Shown: in pieces, positions 1 through 10,189 of the stretch
Layout of the letters: every line of letters starts with the position of its first letter
Position numbering within the stretch: position 1 is the first letter of the stretch
Program-made: the position numbers and the translations under genes
Assembly: GCA_029237695.1 (NCBI GenBank)
Contig: CM055265.1
Span: 112,580,773-112,644,772, forward strand
DNA length: 64,000 nucleotides
DNA from: Conchocele bisecta
Lineage: Eukaryota > Mollusca > Bivalvia > Lucinida > Thyasiridae
Reading direction: 5' to 3'
The notes under the pieces: model-generated
The model's input: only the letters and a program-made list of their open reading frames with translations
What the model was told of the DNA's origin: nothing
The model's database searches: none

Positions 1-389
1 CAAAAATATAGACTTTTTAATTTAGCCATTTATTATACATTTTTTGTATGCAATTCTATATAATTTCTACTTTACACATCTCTACCTAAATTAGTATGCC
101 TATTTATCACAACAAGAGGAAGAAATAATGCTATATATGTTCAAATTCACATTAAGGTTTCTTGACTTGGTGACAGCTTCACATTTCTGCATCTTCGCTG
201 TCTGGCCCGTCTTCGAGCGTATTTTATTTTGTGTCTTACTGCACTCTTGTTAGGGCCCTGCCATGAATCGGCGATGCCCTATAGGTTTCGCCCCGTCTGT
301 CCGTCGATTTTTTTGAGGTTTTAGTAAGAGTTTCTCAAATCACCTATAGGGGCCCTAAGTTCTTTGGGAGACCACATTTTCTAGTTTTT
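1..389. other. No gene seen; repeat terminus near 250-290
   Basis: AT-rich sequence with no supportable coding region. Around 254-289 a GC-rich inverted segment (gggccc ... gggcccc further on at 347-356) sits beside a CCGTC-type tract, which resembles the hairpin termini of the core-repeat elements elsewhere in this window. Confidence 0.4.
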
Positions 390-1435
390 TGTCCCGCCTG
401 CTTTAGCAAAAGCGGGACATAGGCATAGCTTTTCCGTCGGCGTCAGCATAGGCGTAGGCGGCGTCAACATTTCACGTTAAGTTTGATGCGTTAAGCTCAG
501 TTTCCAGAAAACTATAACTCCTACGTCCTCCATACTTGGTATACATCAATACTGCGGTGTAACCATCTCACACAGATGGAGCCCATGTGACCTTGCCTAC
601 TTTTCATGGTTCATTGACCTACTTTTCACATGCATTCAACGTTAAGTTTTTGCGTTTAGCTCTGTTTCTAAAACTTAACGCTCAGGTTAATTCATTGTAA
701 CTTCTGTTTCCCTCAATGGAATGCTTTAATATTCCATACATGCATTTGTAACAACATCTCGCATCATTCTACAAAAATCCCATGGTGCCTGCTAACCCCA
801 AAGGTCAAGGTCACTGACTTAGAAATTTTCGTGTTTGGAAAAGTTAACGCTCGGTTTAATGTATTACAACTTCTGTTTCCCTTGATGGAATGCTTCGGTA
901 TACATCAACACTGTGGTGTAACCATCTCACACAGAGGGAGCCCATGTGACCTTGACCTAGTTTTCATGGTTCATTGACCTACTTTTCACATGCATTCAAC
1001 GTTAAGTTTTTGCGTTTAGCTCTGTTTCTAAAACTTAAAGCTCAGGTTAATTCATTGTAACTTCTGTTTCCCTCAATGGAATGCTTTAATATTCCATACA
1101 TGCATTTGTAACAACATCCCGCATCATTCTACAGAAAGCCCATGGTGCCCGCTATTCCCAAAGTTCAAGGTCGCTGACTTAGAAATTTCCGTGTTTGGAA
1201 AAGTTAACGCTCAGTTTATGCTTTAATATTCCATACATGCATTTGTAACAACATCCCGCATCATTCTACAGAAAACCCATGATGCCCGCTAACGCCAAAG
1301 GTCAAGGTCACAGACTTAGACATTTTTGTGTTTGCAAAAGTTAACGCTCAGTTTGTGATTTAATATTCCATACATGCATTTGTAACAACATCCTGCATCA
1401 TTCTACAGAAATCCCATGGTGCCCGTTAATCCTGG
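390..1435 (+). mobile_element. Pearl-like core-repeat element with terminal hairpin
   Basis: It starts with a hairpin at ~393-418 (gtcccgc ... gcgggac). A run of related core repeats follows. The clearest unit recurs at 693 and 1053, a 360-bp dimeric period; later copies (~1199 and ~1337) are shortened. Each unit contains 'gttaacgctc' and 'ggtcaaggtcac' words shared with the other arrays in this window. No coding capacity. The layout (terminal hairpin, simple CCGT-like tract, tandem core) matches the non-autonomous bivalve 'pearl' group; the family assignment is an inference. Confidence 0.6.
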
Positions 1436-1474
1436 GGAAACAATATTATAACATTATATGATTTATCATTTCAG

Positions 1475-1561
1475 ATGTGTGCCTTACAGTCCAGATGAGT
1501 GGTCGATGGTCCAGTCACTCACCCAACAGACGACCATACACGGGACATAGTCCAGACCGAG
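1475..1561 (+). CDS. Possible isolated internal exon, host gene not recognised
   Basis: An 87-bp block is preceded by an acceptor-like tract (tttatcatttcag, ending at 1474) and followed by a donor-like gtaattta at 1562. One frame stays open throughout if the exon begins with the last two bases of a codon and ends with the first base of the next, so it would be a symmetric phase-1 exon. The frame encodes a Ser/Arg/Pro-rich stretch (for example SGRWSSHSPNRRPYTGHSPD). I do not recognise a family. The block is not similar to the repeats around it, which favours host sequence. TAF4 at the other end of the window is on the opposite strand, so this would be a different gene. It could equally be a chance combination of splice-like motifs. 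Confidence 0.3.
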
Positions 1562-1645
1562 GTAATTTATATAACCCATTTCAGTTTAAAGATACAATAA
1601 TTTTTGTTGAATCTCAATATTTTGTTTAATTTCTCCATAAATGTC

Positions 1646-1706
1646 CATGTTGTTACCTCAGTTGAACCGTTTTGTTGCGACAGTTAAAACGAGGGGTAAC
1701 AACATG
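1646..1706. repeat. Short inverted repeat (12-bp perfect arms)
   Basis: catgttgttacc at 1646-1657 is exactly inverted at 1695-1706. The arms are separated by 37 bp. It looks like a small MITE-like or hairpin relic. Confidence 0.6.
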
Positions 1707-1844
1707 TACTTTTCAGATTAAATAAAGAAAACAAGGACTTTTTGATAAAAAAATTACCTCCGCTAATATGTGACTGAACGGCCGGCCCGCTAGTGTAGTA
1801 AGTGTGCCAGGCACCGGATCAGAACACTGTCTTTCTTGGTTGGA

Positions 1845-1925
1845 AGTTTTTATGCCCCCGGTCTCGGTACAACCAGAGGCATATAGTGTTTGGACTGTGT
1901 GTCTGTCCGTCCGTGTGTCCGGCAC
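1845..1925 (+). repeat. Terminal hairpin and CCGT tract of a pearl-like element
   Basis: tatgcccccggtctcgg is followed by the loosely inverted gaggcatatagtg, then 'tttggactgtg' and a (tccg)n tract. The same end, inverted, occurs at 63457-63724, where a MITE has interrupted it. No clear core array follows, so this is a solo end. Confidence 0.6.
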
Positions 1926-2754
1926 ATTAAGAAGTTCTCAACAGGCTGCTCTTAATAGGACCTTGACCTTTTGACCTTCACAACTTTGAACTTTTTCCCA
2001 CATTAAGAAGTTTGTCGGCGTTTCTCAATTCTGATATAATTTCTATATTCCTTGAAGGATTACATAACTATGATCTGCATATGATCTACCTGTTGGATTC
2101 AGAGCTCCAGATTAGCTGCGTATTTGCTTAAATACCCAATTAAAATTGCCAAAAACCAAATTGAAATCAGAAGTAGCGAGTATCAAAAAGCAATAAAAAA
2201 TGTGTGGTACCTTTATCATGCTGCAGAAAACAATAAACAGACTACAAATATGGCATATTTTTCTTATTTTCCATGAAAACACATCTTGGTAATTCATTAG
2301 AATTGTCTCCAAGGAGACAATTCTAATGAAATGCCATGACATGTTTTCATTTAAAAGCAAACTATTCAATAATTGCTGTCTGTTGATGTGTAAATAGTAA
2401 TGTGATTTTATTTTACCCAATTAAAATTTTGAAATACTCAATTGCTTCAGAAATGATGGAGTGACAATACTCAATTACTAATTCCTTATCTGGAGCCCTG
2501 TGGATTGACATAAAATCAGTAAAAAATCTAAATCACACACTCTAGCTCTGTAGCAGATTTCACCAAAATTGGTCACTTATCTACCTATAAAGTCTATAAA
2601 GTACACTTTGCGGGGGTAATTATTTATTTGTACTGAACTGTTTTATTTCACAGAGAACTAACGACTGTGTTTATTTGATGATTCAAATTATGTACTGTAT
2701 TTATTCTACATTATCACATTATCACAGCCATTTTCTTTGGGCAGAACATATTTA
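1926..2754. other. No gene; dispersed repeat relics
   Basis: AT-rich sequence. 2500-2740 resembles, in degraded form, the 28720-28860 and 30000-30180 segments (words such as 'tacactttgc', 'attatcacagccatttt'). It contains the perfect palindrome at 2293-2330. Nothing here supports coding. Confidence 0.5.
2293..2330. repeat. Perfect palindrome, 18-bp arms with 2-bp loop
   Basis: ttcattagaattgtctcc (2293-2310) is exactly inverted at 2313-2330. A weaker inverted match continues outward ('ccatgaaaaca' versus 'tgttttcat'), so the hairpin is probably the core of a larger MITE-like fold-back. Confidence 0.85.
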
Positions 2755-2774
2755 TATCACCCGGCGGTGTGTGG

Positions 2775-2816
<42 letters not shown>

Positions 2817-2935
2817 ATACTGGAGTCGGGTTGTTCGTCTGTGCATCCATCCGTCACTAAACTTAACATCAGAGAAATATGTTATAACTTCTATTTCCTT
2901 CATCTGAAGTGCTTATATTGTAAATTTTAAACCAA
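2755..2935 (+). mobile_element. Pearl-like end with a single partial core repeat
   Basis: A terminal stem is expanded into a poly-G tract (2776-2815). It is followed by 'tatactggagtcggg', a ccgt-type tract and one copy of the 'cttaacatcagagaaatat' core also found at 8590-9280. The same family with an ordinary hairpin is seen at 8518. Confidence 0.6.
2776..2815 (+). repeat. Uninterrupted run of 40 G
   Basis: Forty consecutive G residues replace one side of the GC-rich terminal stem of this element family. Such a run can form G-quadruplexes and is prone to slippage and sequencing error, so its length is uncertain. Confidence 0.9.
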
Positions 2936-3519
2936 ACAGGAAGAGCATTCTCCTCGGTAACCATTGGGACTATAGTCACCAAACTTTTTTTTTTTATCTT
3001 ATATTTAAGGGTAGGAATTGGCTCGAGGACCTTCCAAACCCGGGCATTTGAACCCAAAAGTGGCAGGCCAATGACCGTTGGCCCGTTTGTTTCCGAATTT
3101 ACTAATATCTGCCATACAGTCGAAATATGTGCATTAAATGAAGGAGGCAATGAGGCGGTTAATTTAACCTAGCTAGTTCATTCTCCTATCGCACGAAGCC
3201 GGTATGTAAAAACCGTGAAAAAAGGCTGAGTGTGAGTGCATGTGATATATGGAGATTCAGCCGTAACAGTGTTATCCTATATAATGATGATATTTGACGA
3301 TTGGTCAGGGCATAACATATCAGGCTGGGAATGATCGATATTTGGTTATGCAAAGTATGATGTAATATGTTTTCGGGCCCAGCTACTGTCGTTTCGGGGC
3401 TTATCGTTATATACGATTTGCTATTATTCGAGTTCAGGTGTGGCGTTTATCTGTTACTATTTGGTTATATGACAATGTTTTTCACATATTCTGAAGACGA
3501 AAGAAAAAGAGAAGATAAT

Positions 3520-3690
3520 ACACGGCGGTATAGCAATTGCCCATTGTCACCAAACTTCATGGTAATGGTCCTTAGGTAGGGGGATTACAAAATTGTTAAA
3601 ATGACGTCATTACGTAACCCAAAATGGCCACCGTCTAAAAATAGCACAAATTCTTCAAAACTCTTCTTCTCAAGAACCGCCAACCGCCCC
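3520..3690 (+). repeat. Fragment of the 445-bp-repeat element family
   Basis: Matches the start of the element at 5140-7172: 'gtccttaggtaggggg', 'ccaccgtctaaaaatagc' and 'cttcttctcaagaacc' all recur in the same order. It is cut off at both ends. Confidence 0.6.
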
Positions 3691-3779
3691 CGTGACCCAC
3701 AGTATTAGCCCACGGCGCATCACCGTGCCAGCGTACAGGTAATGTGGTCAGAGGAGTGCATATATGGCTGACAAACCTT

Positions 3780-4760
3780 GAAAATCGTCTCATATGCACA
3801 GTACTGTCAAAACATGTTTTGTTGAGAATACGTTACATTTTCGTTTCAGCTCTCGCGATCACATTCGCATTTTCGCGATCTCGATCTACGCGCAAGATCG
3901 AGAAAGGAGACGATTCTCATATGCACAGTACTGTCAAAACATGTTTTGTTGTGAATATGTTAAATTTTCATTTCGCAATCCATCACGCTTCGCGTTTTTG
4001 CGATCTCGGCCTATGCGCAAGATCGCGAAAACGCGAAACATGTTTTGTTGAGAATATGTTTCATTTTCGTTTCGCGAAATTGTAACATATGTACAAATCG
4101 TCTTAGGAGATGATTCTCATGTGCTGCCAAAACATGTTTTTATTAAGAAATAGAACAAATGTGGACAAACATCAATATTTCTGACAATAAAAACATGGTT
4201 TGACAAAACATGAGACGATTCTGATGTGCTGCCAGTACATATTTATTGAGTAAATAAGGATTCCGTTACCTTTTTTTTTTGAGATTCCACACCTTCTCTC
4301 CGACCAATAAAATGGAAGAAATATTGTTATCAAACGTGGTGAAAACCGCTATGCTATAAGAGAGATAAGTTCCATTCCATTAATAAATATGTGTAGAGTA
4401 ATTGATCGTAAATTTGCTGCTCTTGTGTCGGCGTGTTTCAAAGATCAGATCGACACAACTTAACCTTTATAGATGTCATTTTGTAACCTTTGATGTCTCA
4501 CTTTCCAACGCCGACACACGTCCCAGTAGGTCACCGCACGTGCATATGATGATGTATGACGTGATCGGTCAAAACCGGGCTTATTGCATATGTGACTAGC
4601 GAAGACCAACACGTGTTCACCATCAGTAGATCGTAACATGTCCCTAACAGGACACGTAAATCGTTTTAGGAGACGATTCTCATATGTTGCCAAAATATGT
4701 TTATTAGAAAAAAGAATATTATTTTTTTGACAAAACATGAGAATTGCCTCCTAAAACACG
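3780..4760 (+). repeat. Diverged direct repeats around 'gattctcatatgcac'
   Basis: Repeated words include 'gattctcatatgcacagt' and 'aaaacatgttttgttg' at ~3788-3840 and 3912-3960, and weaker versions near 4035, 4108, 4210 and 4675. Palindromic aaaacatgtttt sites and 'cgatctcg' words recur. The open frames here come from the repeats. Family unknown. Confidence 0.5.
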
Positions 4761-5139
4761 AGAATTATAATGGTGTTCTGTTAGTGTCGTGTAACTCGCA
4801 TTTACTCGATTTCGACCTCTACACGAGATCGCGAAAACCCTTTCATATGTATCTGACATATTCCCCAATATCCACATTTCTTCTATTTCTTAATTAAAAT
4901 AATGTTTTACAGCACATGATTATCGTTTCCTAAGGCGATTATGATACATGTACTACAGTGTCCTGTTAGGGCCAGTTACATTCTCGCGTTTTCTCGCACG
5001 GACAGACACGAGGACGGACATATTGACAAACTGTGTGGCGACTGTGTACCTGAGACTATCTTCGGCGAACATAATGCAAATCTCGGACAGATGGAACGCA
5101 AGGTGTGGGATCACGTGTTTCCGAACGACGTGACGTCAT
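4761..5139. other. No gene seen
   Basis: Mixed low-copy sequence with a short acgg-type tract near 4998-5022. No splice-bounded frame or recognisable repeat end was found. Confidence 0.4.
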
Positions 5140-7172
5140 GTTTTTAGCTCACATGAGCTTCGCTATTGTTACCGCAATGTGTCCGTCGTCCGTCGTCGTC
5201 GTCCGTCGTCCGTGAACATTTTCAAACGTCTTCTCCTCAGTAACCATTGGGCCTATAGTCACCAAACTTCATGATCATGGTCCTTAGGTAGGGGGATTAC
5301 AAAATTGTTAAAATTACGTCATTGCGTAATCCAAGATGGCCACCGTTTAAAAATAGCACAAATTCTTCAAAAATCTTCTTCTCAAGAACCACCAACCGGA
5401 TTTCGAAAAAACTTTGTAGGAATGATCGATGTACAATGCTCTTTCAAAGTTGTTAAAATGGTGACCTTGGGGTCAAAACTGGGCGTGGCCCGTGGGGTCA
5501 AATTGGGGTCAAATTTTATTTTTGACCGAATATGGTCATGTCATATATCGAATTGAAGGTATCAAAGAGGCGATCACTCTGGTGCATTTTTTGTCGAAAT
5601 CTGATGGTTATGTCATCCAAGATGGCCGCCGAAAGGTCAAAAGGTCGTTCTTTTATTAGAGATTTCAAAATTCTTCTTCACATGAATCACTTGGCCCATG
5701 GTAGCCAAACTTAAAAGTTATGGTCCATGGGTGAAGCCTTTTCAGATTTGTTAAAATGGAGGTCATCACTAATCCAAGATGGCCGCCGTCTAAAAATAGC
5801 ATAAATTCTTAAAAAATCTTCTTCTCATGAACCGCTAGCCGGATTTGGACGAAACTTGGTAGGAATGATCAATGTACAATGCTCTTTCAAAGTTGTTAAA
5901 ATGGTGACCCCGGGGTCAAAAATGGGCGTGGCCTGTGGGGTCAAATTGGGGTCAAATTTTATTTTTGACCGAATATGGTCAAGTCATATATCGAATTGAA
6001 GGTATCAAAGAGGCGATCACTCTGGTGCATTTTTTGTCGAAATCTGATGGTTATGTCATCCAAGATGGCCGCCGAAAGGTCAAAAGGTCGTTCTTATATT
6101 AGAGATTACAAAATTCTTCTTCACATGAACCGCTTGGCCCATGGTAGCCAAACTTAAATGTTATCGTCCATGGGTGAAGCCTTTTCAGATTTATTAAAAT
6201 GGAGGTCATCGCTAATCCAAGATGGCCGCCGTCTAAAAATAGCATAAATTCTTAAAAAATCTTCTTCTCATGAACCGCCAGTCGGATTTCGACGAAACTT
6301 GGTAGGAATGATCAATGTACAATGCTCTTTCAAAGTTGTTAAAATGGTGACCCCGGGGGTCTAAAAACAAAAATGTGCGTGGCCCGTGGGGTCAAATTGG
6401 GGTCAAATTTTATTTGTGACCAAATATGGTCATGTTATATATCAAATCAAAGGTATCAATGAGGCGATCACTCTGGTGAATTATTTGTCGAAATCTGATG
6501 GTTATGTCATCCAAGATGGCCGCCGAAAGGTCACAAGGTCGTTCTTTTATTAGAGATTTAAAAATTCTACTTCACATGAACCGCTTGGCTCATGGTAGCC
6601 AAACTTCACAGTTATGGTCCATGGATGAAGCCTTTTCAGATTTGTTATAATGGAGGTCATCGCTAATCCAAGATAGCCACCATCTAAAAATAGCACAAAT
6701 TCTTAAAAAATCTTTTTCTCATGAACCACTGGCCGGAATTCGACGAAACTTGGTAGGAATGATCGATGTACAATGCTCTTTTAAAGTTGTGAAAATGGTG
6801 ACCCCGGGGTCAAAAATGGGCGTGGCCCGTGGGGTCAAATTTTATTTTTGACCGAATATGCTCATGTCATATCAAATTGAAGGTATCGATGAGGCGATTG
6901 CTTTGGCCGCCAAAAGGTCCATTTATTTGAGATTTTGAACGTCTTTTTCTCAGGAACCACATGGCCGATGCTGGCCAAACTTCATAGGAAGTTCCGATCC
7001 TTGGGTGAAGCATTTTCAGATTTGGTAAAATGAGATTCTTTGCTTAATCCAAGATGACCGCCGTCTAAAAATAGCACAATTTTTTTATAACACATGAACT
7101 CAATGTCACATTCTCCTCTGGTGTTCATGGAGTCAGGTGAGCGAATTAGGGCCATCATGGCCCTCTTGTTTT
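5140..7172 (+). mobile_element. Non-autonomous element with ~445-bp tandem repeats
   Basis: It begins at 'tttttagctcacatgagct' and ends at 'tcaggtgagcgaattagg' plus a perfect hairpin (agggcca tca tggccct), then cttgttttag. Inside are three to four tandem units of ~445 bp; 'ggttatgtcatcc' recurs at 5605, 6049 and 6500. Each unit has two related halves carrying 'ccaagatggccgccgtc' and 'ccaagatggccgccgaaagg'. No protein is encoded. The 3' hairpin near the end is Helitron-like, but the terminal CTTG is not a canonical CTRR, so the class is uncertain. A 5'-truncated sister lies at 31862-33285. Confidence 0.65.
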
Positions 7173-8150
7173 AGATGCGTTTACAGTAGATTTCCTTTAA
7201 TATCTATCTAATGTAATGACATATTTTTATGAAATATATACCGCAGCAAATGCGGTACACGCCGCCTTTTATTGTATCAGCGACATTAATCTCATAATTC
7301 TGTCGTTTTGACGAAGAATCGGTTACCGTAAATGTAAATAAAAACTAAAACACGTGAATGTAAGAAAAAAACGGTACTCGATTACGAAAATGAGTTGCTG
7401 CATTTAATTTTCATTCGTTTGTTCCATGCACCTGGCTTGATTGTTTTCGCCTTTGGTATCTGACTCAACATAATCAAATTGACACATTGCATGCTAATTA
7501 AGCAATTACGCGGCTAATCACAAGGAATTGTCGCCAATGAGTATAGGATCGAGTAAATAAATATCAGAGGGTTGGCCGCAACATAAGTGTTGTAGTTTGC
7601 GCACCTGAATTTAACGGATTATTAATTGGCATGTGCATTCAATAATTGGATACACCTGACGTTAATTATTTACTAACAACCTAATTCGACAACGACCTCC
7701 AATTAAGGAAACCATTTTTATTATTCTACGATGATATGTTGTGCAAAATCAAGTTAAACATGTGCAATCTGTTTGTGCCTTTTGTCAATCAAAACACATG
7801 TTTCATTTACAAACAAACATCATTGGAACCTAGATTTGCAATTGATAAAGCATAAAATAATAAAGCAAAACATCGCAAAACGCCGCATTTTGTGTCCATC
7901 AAAACGCCGCAAATTGTGGCAAATGTGCCGGTAATCCGTTTTATGATTTCGCCGCGTTTTGCCGCAATTGACTTGGGTCACGATTGCGGCAATTTATTTT
8001 AACAATTGCGGCAATACCGCAAGAACTTTGCGACGCTTTGCGGCATTTCGCGGCAAACCAGCAATTTGCCGCAATAGGTAGGAATTAAATGCCGCGCTGA
8101 CGAAAAACTCCGCAAAGCAAAAAATGTGCAGGTTTCGCGGTGACTGTACT
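7173..8150. other. Apparently single-copy sequence; TTGCGGCAA word cluster
   Basis: No coding frame is supported. 7865-8110 is unusually rich in 'gccgcaa', 'ttgcggcaa' and 'gcggcaat' words in both orientations, unlike its AT-rich surroundings. The rest has no recognisable repeat end. Confidence 0.5.
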
Positions 8151-8191
8151 GTATGTGTGTAACTCATGATGGGCAGAAGGTGTGTATTCGT

Positions 8192-8270
8192 GCGCGGCTA
8201 GCTCAGTCGATTAGAGCGATGGTGTGGTAAACCAGAGGTCCAGGGTTCGAGTCCCATGGTCAGATATGCA
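8192..8270 (+). mobile_element. tRNA-derived SINE head, copy 1
   Basis: A tRNA-like head has an A-box-like tagctcagtcgattagag and a perfect B box ggttcgagtcc at 8244-8254. The anticodon loop gtggtaa would read as a Thr-type GGT anticodon. The acceptor ends do not pair, and the sequence runs on into 'tctttctcactctgtgac', which also follows the copy at 19175. That makes it a SINE rather than a working tRNA gene. Confidence 0.7.
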
Positions 8271-8429
8271 TCTTTCTCACTCTGTGACATTGAGCGCCCA
8301 CTTGGAGACTGTGACCGATATCAACCACAATGTAGATCTCTGTCCCATAAAATCATGAAGTTGGGGACGGATTTAGCAGAGTAGTATGTCACTGTATGTA
8401 TGTAACTCACGAGTGGCAGAAGGTGTGTA

Positions 8430-8505
8430 TTCGTCTAGCTCAGTCGGTTAGAGAGATGGTGTGGTAAATCAGAGGTCCCGGGTTCGAGTCCCGTGGTCAG
8501 ATATG
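8430..8505 (+). mobile_element. tRNA-derived SINE head, copy 2
   Basis: Same family as the copy 240 bp upstream, with the shared leader 'ggcagaaggtgtgtattcg'. A box tagctcagtcgg; B box ggttcgagtcc at 8481-8491. The body downstream is cut off by the start of a pearl-like element at 8518. Confidence 0.7.
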
Positions 8506-8517
8506 TTTGAACTTTAT

Positions 8518-9300
8518 TATACCCCCCGCAACAAGTTGTGGGGGGTATACTGGAGTCAGGTTGTCCGTCCGTCCGTGCGTCCGTCCGTCACTAAACTTAA
8601 CATCAGAGAAATATTGATATAACTTCTACTTCCTTCATCTAAAATGCTTAATATTTCACACATGCATTCCTGTAAGGCTCTACTACCATGCTGTGCAAAA
8701 TCCACGACCGTCCAACCCCAGCTGATCCCAAGGTCAAGGTCAAATACTTAAGTCTCTTTACAAAACTTAACATCAGAGAAATATTGTTATATCTTCTGTC
8801 TCCTTCATCTAAAATGCTTAATATTTCACAAATGCATTCCTGTAAGGCTCTAATACCATGCTGTGCCAAATCTATGACCGTCCAACCCCCGCTGATCCCA
8901 AGGTCAAGGTCAAATATTTAGTCTCTATACAAAACTTAACATCAGAGAAATATGTTGTAACTTCTATTTCCTTCATCTAAAATGTTTAATATTTCACACA
9001 TGAATTCCTGTAAGGCTCTACTACCATGCTGTGCCAAATCCACGACTGTCCACCCCCCCCCCCGCCCCTGATCCCAAGGTCAAGGTCAAATACTTAGTCT
9101 CTTTACAAAACTAAACATCAGAGAAATATGTTATAACTTCTATTTCCTTCCTCGGATCTGCTTCATATTTCACACACACATTGCTCCAATGGACCTCTAC
9201 CACCCTGTGACAAATTCACATTCGTTCCGCCCCCGCTAAGCCCAGAGTCAAGGTCACAAGCCCACACACTTGGACATTTTTTACATATTTAGGGGTACCT
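8518..9300 (+). mobile_element. Pearl-like element: hairpin, CCGT tract, four ~170-bp cores
   Basis: Terminal hairpin 8519-8555 (ataccccccgcaac ... gttgtggggggtat), then (ccgt)n at ~8564-8590. Core units start at about 8594, 8764, 8932 and 9107, so the period is ~170 bp. The core carries 'aaggtcaaggtcaaata' and 'cttaacatcagagaaatat'. Non-coding; the short open frames here are repeat translations. Confidence 0.7.
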
Positions 9301-9355
9301 GGGCCCACGCGGGGGTTATTCAGTAAGCCTCGCTTTATGACTTTATGATCTAGTT

Positions 9356-10189
9356 ATGCCCCCGCCACCGAATGGTGAGGGGGGCATATAGTGTTACACT
9401 CCCGCCTGCGATTCGCTTACCAAGAATTGCAATCCAGCGGTCCTTGAATTGCAATTCTTCCCCTCTGGAATTGCAGTCTAATTGCGGTCTAATTGCGGTC
9501 CAAACGCGGTCCCGTTTTTGCGGTCATTCTTTCGCGATACCGTTTGTGCGGTCATTCTTTCGCAGTCCAGTTTGTGCGGTCATTCTTTCGCGATACCGTT
9601 TGTGCGGTCATTCTTTCGCTATTTCCGGTAAAAACTTACCGTATCATCGTATAGTACAGTTTGTTTACATTATCAGTGATTATACAAACGTACTATACGA
9701 AATATTATACAAACATACGATATCCGTTCGTATATACGATATATCCGTACGGATATGGTATGAATATAAAGTGGGTCATCCTGTGGTTAAAATATACCGA
9801 TGCACCGGTTTCATTTCGAATGTAAACATCCGGTTTTCATTTCGATCATCTGCCATAATTTGAAGTTTTTCAAAATGAATAAATGTTCAGTTTTACGATA
9901 CAGAAAACAATATTTAAAACTGAGGATTGTGAAGTACGGTATCACTGTACATATACATGTGTGTTCAATATACAGTAATTCATCACTGTACTCCGCACCA
10001 CCGCCGGGGACACAAAACAATGATCCCCCACGCACACCAGCCATCTACATTTGGCGTCCTAAAAGTTCCGGTCTACATCCCACAGTGGGAACAATGTGTA
10101 TCACCACCACCACCAGTTTTTGTCTATGACTACACTACAACACCCCCTCCCCCCCCCCGCCCCGACCACCACTTCTGTCTGTAACGCAG
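9356..10189 (+). repeat. Satellite spacer unit, copy 1, with 28-bp repeats
   Basis: It opens with a tatgccccc ... ggggggcata hairpin, then 'acactcccgcctgcgattc'. Four copies of a 28-bp unit (gcggtcattctttcgc plus a spacer) start at 9520, 9548, 9576 and 9604. An AT-rich part and a C-rich end ('caccgccggggacacaaaac') follow. The same unit recurs at 12006-12765 and in part at 13313-13527, always next to the 38-bp satellite. Confidence 0.75.

Noticed and set aside
5305..6157. Repeated ORFs in the 445-bp units
   Set aside because: They are frame openings of the tandem repeat and differ between units by stops and shifts.
8192..8505. Two tRNA-Thr-like genes
   Set aside because: The B box is perfect, but the acceptor stems do not pair and both copies share non-tRNA flanks, so they are SINE heads.
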